A DNA stretch of 64,000 nt from the NCBI RefSeq assembly GCF_932526225.1, contig NC_064042.1:3765001-3829000 (forward strand). The letters run 5' to 3'. Position 1 is the stretch's first letter; each line of letters begins with the position of its first letter. Below the pieces are notes generated by a model. That model did no database searches, was not told where the DNA came from, and worked only from the letters and a program-made list of their open reading frames with translations. The position numbers and the translations under genes are program-made. This DNA is from Nematostella vectensis. Lineage: Eukaryota; Cnidaria; Anthozoa; Actiniaria; Edwardsiidae. This document shows, in pieces, positions 47,967 through 64,000 of the stretch.

Positions 47967-48265
47967 GGACGCCACTTGTACCGCATGTCAATGAGACACA
48001 AGTGACCAATCAAAACGTTAGGATCACATGGGACAATCCGGAAGACACCCAATTACTCAATACACCCTCTACCAGAGAACCTGTTCCTGCGATGAGACTC
48101 CGAATTGGACAGCGGTGGCTAAAATAACAAGTTCTTACCAAAGCGAGTTTGAAGTTAGCGGTTTGTCATGGGAGACTACTTATCAGTTCGCTTTGGCAGA
48201 GTGGAATAAGCAAGGAGAGAGCCCCCGAAACCGATCAGCGGCTGCACCTGTTAAAATTGCCGAAG
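47967..48265 (+). pseudogene. Fibronectin type III exon 2, frameshifted
   Basis: 299 nt, one short of a multiple of three. RITWDNPED lies in one frame. HPITQYTLYQRTCSC and YQFALAEWNKQGESP lie in the next. Confidence 0.75.
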
Positions 48266-49391
48266 GTATGGATGCGTTCTTGTTTCCCATAATGCAGTGC
48301 TTTTTTTTTTCTGTACACAGTACAAACTTGTATACGAAAATGTCCAAATGTAGAAAAAACATTTAACAAGAAAAAAAGAAAAACAAACACTTTTCTATAA
48401 GCGGATGATATAATTGCAAGACTAAAGTATTGTAAAGTCGTCCAATTGATTGTTTTCGATAAGTCTAGTTCTTCTTCATTGAAGGCTTAAAAGTCAACGA
48501 AAGGAAGTATCGATGATCGTGAAAATTGAATCTGTGAGCATTTTCTCAAATACATAAAGTTTTACCTGTCTCTAAATAAAATAAACAAATACATTGATAA
48601 TAAAGTTGGCACAAATGATATATTGATAGCCTATATCTATATATTTGACTGGTTCAATTTGTTTGCTCATAGATCCTGTAAAGACAAGGCAGCGCACAGA
48701 AACATTGTGCCCCTCTGTGTAAGTATAGGTCTCACATCCTTAGTAGGATCCTTAGCAACACACTCTAACTCACTCAAATAACATGTGGATCGTTTCTTTT
48801 TTCTTGAAAATCAGATAATGACTTTTAAAAATGTTGGTAAACAGATCGGATCACATTTGCCGAAATTCGGACACCATTAGCATATAAAAAAAAACATAAT
48901 TTAGAATCTCAAAACGTTGTGCTAAAGCCACAATGCATTTTTAGGCGCTTTCTTCCAAACTATGACATGAATACACAGTGTTCGTCGATGGCAAGGGCGC
49001 TTGTGCTTTGGATAATTTAGCCTCACTTAGAACTATAAAATATTATCTAGTTCAGCGCTAAGCATAAGAGCATTTCTTGGTCACATTTTTAATACCGTCG
49101 TCGTCGGTAAAAGTTGGTTCTCACTTGGACGTAAGCGCAAACGGGGATGCGCAACACAAGTGATAATGGGTCAAACACAAGCGCAAGAAAATCAAGCAGT
49201 TGCGTTCTCTTGCGTTTGCGTTTCAGTAAGAATCGGGAAATTACGTACGCTTAAAACCTTAAAAGGTCAAAATGATGAGGGTATTTTAATGTTCAAAACA
49301 AAAACGAGACATTGTTACGTACGTAATCGAATCAACGCACGATGAACGTCCACTTTTGTTATTTCTACTCGATAGGGACATCTCTCACTAA
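48266..49391. other. Between the Ig/FN3 locus and TAF6, no gene seen
   Basis: AT-rich, with a CTTGCG-type repeat at 49120-49230 related to 21280-21435. No further FN3, membrane span or tail exon was recognised. Confidence 0.5.
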
Positions 49392-57786
<8,395 letters not shown>

Positions 57787-58262
57787 TGATCTCAGGGATG
57801 GTTTTAGAAGCGATTGTTATAAGATTCCAAACAATGACTTCTTGGCCGCCATCTTGGATTCTCAACCGGACAACGATCCAGTCCTTCTCGGTTATACCCA
57901 CAACAGGGAGTCAGTAAATATCTTGATTATTACTAATAGTTTTTTCTGCTATTTGATAAGAATATAGTATAGTTTTTTTTTACATAAGCAATCTAACATT
58001 ACCCGTCCCTTCAAACTCAACAACTTTATTAATTCAAATCGTCACCATTATCATCCTGTTCTCTTATAAAGTCCAAGCTATCATAATCACCGCCACGATT
58101 TGACTATTTCCATAATAACCAGAGGTTAGGTAATAGCTAGGAATGAGCTGGTGAAAAATATTATCTTCACATGACGATCTAAATTGATATAATCATTGTT
58201 GGGGCTAGGTCAACTATAGAAAAGATATATAAATTATTATTTGGCCCTTTACTCGCATCGTC
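57787..58262. promoter_or_regulatory. TAF6 5' flank
   Basis: Upstream of the minus-strand TAF6 start. AT-rich, no TATA element that I would defend, and no other gene before the tRNA. Confidence 0.4.
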
Positions 58263-58334
58263 TCCCATATGGTCTAGTGGTTAGGATCCGGCGCTCTCAC
58301 CGCCGTGGCCCGGGTTCGATTCCCGGTGTGGGAA
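58263..58334 (+). tRNA. tRNA-Glu (CTC anticodon)
   Basis: 72 nt, full cloverleaf: acceptor TCCCATA pairs with TGTGGGA (one G-T), discriminator A. Anticodon stem CGGCG/CGCCG with loop CTCTCAC (58294-58300) and anticodon CTC at 58296-58298. A box TGGTCTAGTGG and B box GGTTCGATTCC are present. No intron. A T-run at 58341-58346 can serve as the Pol III terminator. Confidence 0.97.
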
Positions 58335-58636
58335 GCTGACACTTTTTTCCTTATTTTTGTTTTGTTTTATAAATAAACTTGTAGACATATGTGCTTAATT
58401 ATAGACAATTGGTAATAGATAGAAACAAATACCTTCAAACAACCATCAATGATATAGACTTTGAAGTGCATTTATACGAGAAAAGCTTGAAGTACATAGT
58501 TAAATTGAATAAATTTAAAAAAAATAACATTTACGACTGGATAGATTTCATATACTGCGAATAAAAGATAAAGAAATAAAATAAAACAAACTATAGCTTT
58601 TCCTATGATTCTCGAGCTTTGGTAATAGCAAGACCC

Positions 58637-58713
58637 TGACGTCATAGGGGGGATCAGTAACAATTGTATTGATCCCCCTATAGCGGGTGCCGGCCTAGCT
58701 GTGGTCCTTTCCC
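58637..58713 (+). promoter_or_regulatory. eIF4A core promoter candidate: CRE, inverted repeat, TOP-like tract
   Basis: A perfect CRE/ATF site TGACGTCA (58637-58644) is followed by inverted arms TAGGGGGGATCA and TTGATCCCCCTA (58645-58680), then TCCTTTCCC (58705-58713) 19 nt before the ATG. Vertebrate eIF4A mRNAs are of the TOP class, so the pyrimidine run could be the transcript start. The start site itself cannot be read from sequence. Confidence 0.5.
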
Positions 58714-58731
58714 GCTGCTGCCTCATGCAAC

Positions 58732-61700
58732 ATGTCTTCCGAAGGATATTCAGAACAAAGGTAGGAATACCCCCAGATTTAGCCCATATATTACCAGAAA
58801 TGAGATATAAGACGATAGTCTGATATTTTGAGATTCTACTGGCTTGATTTTATAGCATTTTTGTTGTGTAGATTCGCTACACAAGTTGAATATTCGAGAC
58901 CCATTGGAGTGTTTCCGTTCACTGTCAGCCATTTTTCTCTGTACCACGTGTATCTACCGGTGTGTAAGGAGAAATACATGTACGCAACCAAAGACGGAAA
59001 ACGGCAGGTCTAACATTTGTTTTCGATCTCTAGTGGCCCGGATGATGTTTCACATGGCATGGACCATGATCTTATTGAGGTGAGAAGGCGAAGCCCACCG
59101 AATCATGTTCTTGAATACATGGGTTTGTGTCTTTATAGAGGTCTAATTATTCACGACTTTCTTTCCTCTTACTAGTCTAACTGGGATGAAGTCGTTGAGA
59201 GTTTTGATGATATGAACTTGAAGGAGGCTCTCCTACGAGGAATCTACGCGTATGGGTGCGTATTCTAGTCTCTGATCGACTTTAAATCAAATAACTTACT
59301 ATGCAATTTTTAAAAATCTTGTCCATTCTGCTATATGACGCGTCTATATGGAATTTCGTACATTTTGTTGTCACTAACTCGTATTTTATTTTGTTTTAAA
59401 GTTTCGAAAAGCCATCCGCTATTCAGCAAAGAGCTATTCGTCCTTGCTGCCAAGGTAGATGTCTTTTTTTGTCTTTTAGATGGCACTGAAATCTTCACGT
59501 AATGGTAGTCGAGGGAATTTCGCCTTTATAAAGGCGTGAAACCTTAGTTGCCTCTTTGCACAAGGTTGATGTCCATTATTTCACTTCTGCGAGATTATAA
59601 GTAATAGCAAAGGAAGGAAATCTTGAATTCACGCTAAAACTCATTTTCTTTGCAATATTGCGCAACAATGAATGTTACCTTTTGAAAATCAGTTATCTCA
59701 TTGATAGATCCATTGAACCATGTACGGGGTTTAATTTTGGAAAAGTACCCATACACTATCTGCCTGGTCTTTGCTTTCAGACATTTGATACAGATCCAAT
59801 AAAAGAAATGTGATTTATTTTTCTGATATGTTTTTATTTACTATAATCTTATATCACATTCATTCAAGTAGTCATCAGTGAAATGAGGCCTTTGCTAAGC
59901 CAGACAGCAAAACTGTAGCCATTTTCATTACTTTTCAATTTTCACATAGAAGAAATCCAAATGTTTTGGGAGAAGAAATGAATCAGACTGATACTGCATG
60001 ATCCATCACTATAGTTTATTCAAGACTGGTCTTCCCTTGCCTACCACTGACTGCCTTACTTCATTGCCAACCCAGATAAAACCCTACCTTTAAGCTGAAA
60101 ATGCACAGATTGATTGGCAGATGTGCCACCGGATAACTTTAAATCACTGAGTTTTTTTGTATTGTTTTGAGGACACATGTATATGGTGTAAACTCTTTTT
60201 TGACAAAAGAAAGTTTGCTGTTTGAGACTTTCAGGGGTGGCCGCATAGTAATGAATTAACGATTATGGCCTGGGCAGATATTATGCTATTTAAATACATC
60301 TGTCGGTAGAGTTTTCACCTTCTCATGTCTGCTACAACCATTTGAACCTTACAAAAAATCACTATGTTCTTTCAGCACGCGATGTTATCGCCCAAGCTCA
60401 ATCAGGAACTGGCAAAACTGCCACCTTTGCCATTTCCATCTTGCAAGAAATAGACACCAACTACAAAGACAAAAATGGCTGTGACTGCTGCCAGGCGCTA
60501 GTCCTGGCCCCGACGCGTGAGTTGGCCCAGCAGATTCAGAAGGTGGTGCTGGCCCTGGGTGACTACATGCACGTCAAGTGCCACGCCTGCATTGGTGGAA
60601 CCAATGTCAGGGAGGACCGTATGAAGCTTGAAGAGGGTGTCCATGTTGTGGTTGGGACACCAGGTCGTGTCTTTGATATGATCAACAGGGGAGTTCTCAG
60701 TAAGTGCACTGTACCCTTAGGCTTTTTTGCCATTGCTCAATTACCAGCTTGTCAAAGAGATATATTCGGTAAAATATATATATTTGCTAACAAGGTCACT
60801 ATTTTCTAGGCCAAGGTCATTGTAGTTTCCAGCTGGTTGATAACATAATTATGTTATCCTTCAAATGTACAATAGATCTTACCCCATTCTGTATTCATTG
60901 GGGTCCAGATTGTAGGATACATAGAGACCTCACAAGAGCCAATCAGCAAGTTATTTGATATGACAAAAAATCTTAATTATGAAAATAAAAATGTTTAGAC
61001 TTTTAGAGGGGCATATTTTCTAAATTGGCTTGATGTTTTTAAACCTCTTTATTTTCTGTACAGTCATACTGTATTTGACTCAGTTCTATAAATAGTGTAT
61101 CCCTAAATCTTACCTCTGCAGACTCTTGACATTCTTATATTTACAAACGGAATTCCAAAGAACAGGATCTGATGTGGGTGTTTACAGATGCAACAACTGT
61201 AGGAATGGTATTACATATTTACACAGACTGCAATGAATGATTCCTTTAACCTTTTTCCTCAGACACAAGAGACATCAAGCTGTTTGTACTTGATGAGGCT
61301 GATGAGATGTTGTCACGGGGATTCAAGGATCAAATCTATGATGTGTTCACACGTCTGCCTACAAGTGTCCAGGTATAAATAATAGCATTTTAAGTAACGT
61401 TTGTTTTTATTTTATAATCTTTGTAAAGATGTGACTGCAATGTTTTCAGCAAAGTCGACTGCCTGCAAGCAGACTAGACTTAGCAGAATGCTTGCAATGT
61501 AAATATTATCCTTAAAATGCCACTTCATCAGTGTTATTAGTCTAATGCCTTCCACTTTCTTGTTCTTCCCTTGTGTCTCATGCCTTCAACTGTCCTGTTC
61601 CTCCCTTTCCTCATGTCTCATGCCTTTAACCGTCTTCTTCCCTTCCCTAATGTCTCATGCCTTCTACTGTCTTCTTCCCTTTCCTCATGTCCTCATGCCT

Positions 61701-63257
61701 TCAACTGCCTTGCTTTTCCTTCCCTCATGTCCTCATGCTTTCAACTGCCTTGCTCTTCCCTTCCCTCCTGTCCTCATGCCTTCAACTGCCTTGCTCTTCC
61801 CTTCCCTCATGTCCTCATGCCTTTAACTGCCTTGCTCTTCCCTTCCCTCATGTCCTCATGCCTTCAACTGCCTTGCTCTTCCCTTCCCTCATGTCCTCAT
61901 GCCTTCCACTTTCTTCTTCCCTTCCCTCGTGTCCTCATGCCTTCAACTGTCTTGCTCTTCCCTTCCCTCATGTCCTCATGCCTTCAACTGCCTTGCTCTT
62001 CCCTTCCCTCATGTCCTCATGCCTTTAACTGCCTTGCTCTTCCCTTCCCTCATGTCCTCATGCCTTCAACTGCCTTGCTCTTCCCTTCCCTCATGTCCTC
62101 ATGCCTTCAACTGCCTTGCTCTTCCCTTCCCTCATGTCCTCATGCCTTCAACTGCCTTGCTCTTCCCTTCCCTCATGTCCTCATGCCTTCGACTGTCTTC
62201 TTCCCTTCCCTCATGTCCTCATGCCTTCCACTTTCTTCTTCCCTTCCCGTCCTCATGCCTTCGACTGTCTTCTTCCCTTCCCTAGTGTCCTCATGCCTTC
62301 CACTTTCTCCTTCCCTTCCCTCATGTCCTCATGCCTTCCACTTTCTTCTTCCCTTCCCTCATGTCCTCATGCCTTCAACTGCCTTGCTCTTCCCTTCCCT
62401 CATGTCCTCATGCCTTCTACTGTCTTTTTCCCTTCCCTTATGTCCTCATGCCTTCAACTGCCTTGCTCTTCCCTTGTAGGTTGTGCTACTGTCTGCCACT
62501 ATGCCCACTGACGTCCTGGAAGTGACCAATAAGTTCATGCGTGATGTTGTCCGCATCCTTGTGAAGAGGGAGGAAGTGACCCTGGAGGGAATCAAGCAGT
62601 TCTTTGTCCTTGTAGAAAAGGAGGTTAGCATCTTAGTCTCTTGTCTGTAGAATAGGGTGAGCTAGGTGCCTGGCTATCAGCCGCACTGTCATCAGTTTAC
62701 TCCTGGTCGATTACGCAACAATCGGCGATTATTTTTAACAGAAAGCGTGAAAAATATTTCAAAATAGTGAAAGCAGCGTGTCTTTTGGAAGTTTTTTTGA
62801 GAATGTGATTGGTAATTTAGAGCGGATTATTTAGAGCTGATAATTTAGAGCCTGTTAGACAGTGCAGGTTCTAATAGATTGTATTGTGTTTTAACGGTTG
62901 AGGTTTCCATCGGAGCTCCGGAGGTAAACTGGTGACAATAACAATGCTATGGGTGTCTTGTGCTAAGAAATTATGTGACCTTTTGGTTGGCAAACTTGTG
63001 CATGCTCCAGCTTTTTAAGGCAAAATAACAACAATGTCAAAACAGCTTATTCACTGCTCATGGGTCAGCCTTCTACTGCATGTAAGGGAAGGCTTATTTT
63101 CATTGTATTTTTTTTTTAGGACTGGAAGCTCGATACTCTCTGTGACTTGTACGAGACTCTCACCATTACACAAGCAGTTATATTTGCTAACACAAGGCGG
63201 AAAGTTGACTGGCTTGCAGCCAAGATGACGGAGAAGGACCACACCGTCTCCTCCATG
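58732..63257 (+). CDS. EIF4A: Eukaryotic initiation factor 4A (DEAD-box helicase), 3' part beyond the window
   Basis: ATP-dependent RNA helicase of the eIF4F complex, cytoplasmic. Eight exons: 58732-58760, 59034-59079, 59176-59255, 59402-59454, 60376-60699, 61263-61372, 62480-62623 and 63120-63257, giving 308 codons in frame. Motifs: Q motif [10 protein letters not shown] (52-61), Walker A AQSGTGKT (77-84), PTREL (115-119), [17 protein letters not shown] (188-191), SAT (219-221) and [20 protein letters not shown]-terminal [20 protein letters not shown] marks the eIF4A1/2 type and argues against eIF4A3. A short Cys-rich stretch (KNGCDCC, about 102-108) sits before the [10 protein letters not shown] strand. 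The expected next segment (HGDMDQKER) does not occur in 63258-64000, so the gene continues outside. Confidence 0.96.
61541..62476 (+). repeat. About 41-bp pyrimidine-rich minisatellite next to eIF4A exon 7
   Basis: Unit CATGCCTTCAACTGCCTTGC, TCTTCCCTTCCCTCATGTCCT (41 bp, with 38-bp variants), about 23 copies. The last unit runs straight into the TTGTAG acceptor at 62479 and supplies its polypyrimidine tract. Confidence 0.95.
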
Positions 63258-64000
63258 GTGAGCCCTACATAGTTAAACTTGCACATATTACTATGAATTT
63301 GTGCCAAAGCTTGTGCCCAACACATTGTACAGTACTGTATCTGTGCTACTAGTCACATAATGATTGGAACATCCATTCATTACAGCCACCTCTTACCAAC
63401 CTCATTTATATTTCACAATGTTTAAGTTTCTATTCTATTCGATTTTCATTTCAAAATGTCCCTGCAATCTACTATTTAATTTTGACCCCATGCATATATT
63501 GATTTTTTTATACAATCCTCAGAAACTCAGGGGTATTTCCCTCTAACGATTCACTTACGAGAAAAATAACCCATGGGGAACAGTAAAGAACAAACTTGGC
63601 CAAAAATGGCATCACGACAGATGACAGTGCCTGGGTTTATTGGATATTAAACATGTCATTAATGTCATCAATCAATCTTTTTTGTTGGGGGGGGGGGGGC
63701 AGTTTCAAAATCTTATGCATTTAGATATAGTTGCCATTTCGCTCAGTCTTTGATAATTTAAGAAAGAACAGACAAAAATGGGTTAGTCTTCTCTACTCGG
63801 AACTGTAAGGCAATTGGGAATTATTGCTGTTTTGCAGGGAAACCGTCTCAGATAATAAAAATAGGCACAAGCTATTAGGATTGCATTTGCTTGGAGAACA
63901 ACTCTCCTCGATTACTGGAAGGAATGTATCACAACAAGATGGTTTTATGGACTTCATTTGCACATTTTGCAAGCCAAGGATCTATGAAATTTCCTCTGTA
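63258..64000 (+). other. eIF4A intron 8, open at the window edge
   Basis: No further eIF4A exon is recognised. A G-run lies at 63687-63700. Confidence 0.6.

Noticed and set aside
61541-62525. Ser/Leu/Pro/Cys-rich frames up to 302 codons
   Set aside because: Pyrimidine-rich minisatellite inside an eIF4A intron, open in several frames by composition.
58761-63119. Intronic snoRNAs in eIF4A, as in vertebrate eIF4A genes
   Set aside because: I looked for paired C/D boxes and H/ACA boxes and found none that I can defend by eye. A snoRNA scan of the introns would decide.

Overview
The window looks like nuclear DNA of a cnidarian, most likely a sea anemone such as Nematostella vectensis or a close relative. 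This is inferred from gene style and not proven. The coding genes are split by many short introns with GT-AG borders. Exon phases and protein identities (TAF6, eIF4A, IFI44-like GTPases, one-exon-per-domain immunoglobulin genes, intronless class A GPCRs) are animal-like. Small inverted-repeat transposons and tandem arrays fill the introns. No bacterial features (operons, ribosome binding sites, CRISPR) are present.

Layout. (1) 45-5747, plus strand: a gene of unknown family with two related alpha/beta-looking domains, a Gly/charged linker and a C-terminal CaaX box. Its third exon and part of its fourth lie in a 1.66-kb tandem duplication. (2) 6821-16561: two divergent IFI44-like GTPase genes, one minus (9844 down to 6821, 4 exons, 311 aa) and one plus (10579-16561, 7 exons, 439 aa). 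The plus gene has a predicted N-myristoylation signal, a coiled coil and a SAM-like tail. A roughly 2-kb G-rich 30-bp minisatellite sits in its second intron. (3) 16562-20095: no gene found; repeats and a 755-bp element with 42-bp inverted ends. (4) 20096-48265, plus strand: 13 Ig-like exons and two fibronectin-III exons spread over 28 kb. At least eight carry stops, frameshifts, truncations or broken borders, so the locus reads as a decaying cell-adhesion or receptor gene. Its introns hold two near-identical intronless GPCR genes on the minus strand (28948-29874 and 41886-42764), two LINE retrotransposons, several MITEs and 1.4 kb of tetranucleotide repeats. (5) 49392-57786, minus strand: a complete 13-exon TAF6 gene (662 aa). 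(6) 58263-58334: tRNA-Glu(CTC). (7) 58732 to beyond the window end, plus strand: eIF4A (eIF4A1/2 type), first 8 coding exons, 308 codons.

How the genes relate. TAF6 (TFIID/SAGA subunit) and eIF4A (cap-dependent translation helicase) are divergent housekeeping genes with a tRNA gene between them. The left third may be an innate-immunity neighbourhood: IFI44-like GTPases lie next to an unknown protein, and two of the three products carry predicted lipid anchors. That link is inference from position and motifs only.

The most unusual structural theme is that three minisatellites (52, 74 and about 41 bp units) are built from or abut splice-junction sequence of the adjacent exon. The most notable TE observations are a 2A-like motif in the LINE endonuclease ORF and a 14-nt template-switch inversion that broke its reverse transcriptase.

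Exon coordinates were worked out by eye from reading frames, splice consensus and remembered family alignments. Small errors at borders are possible.
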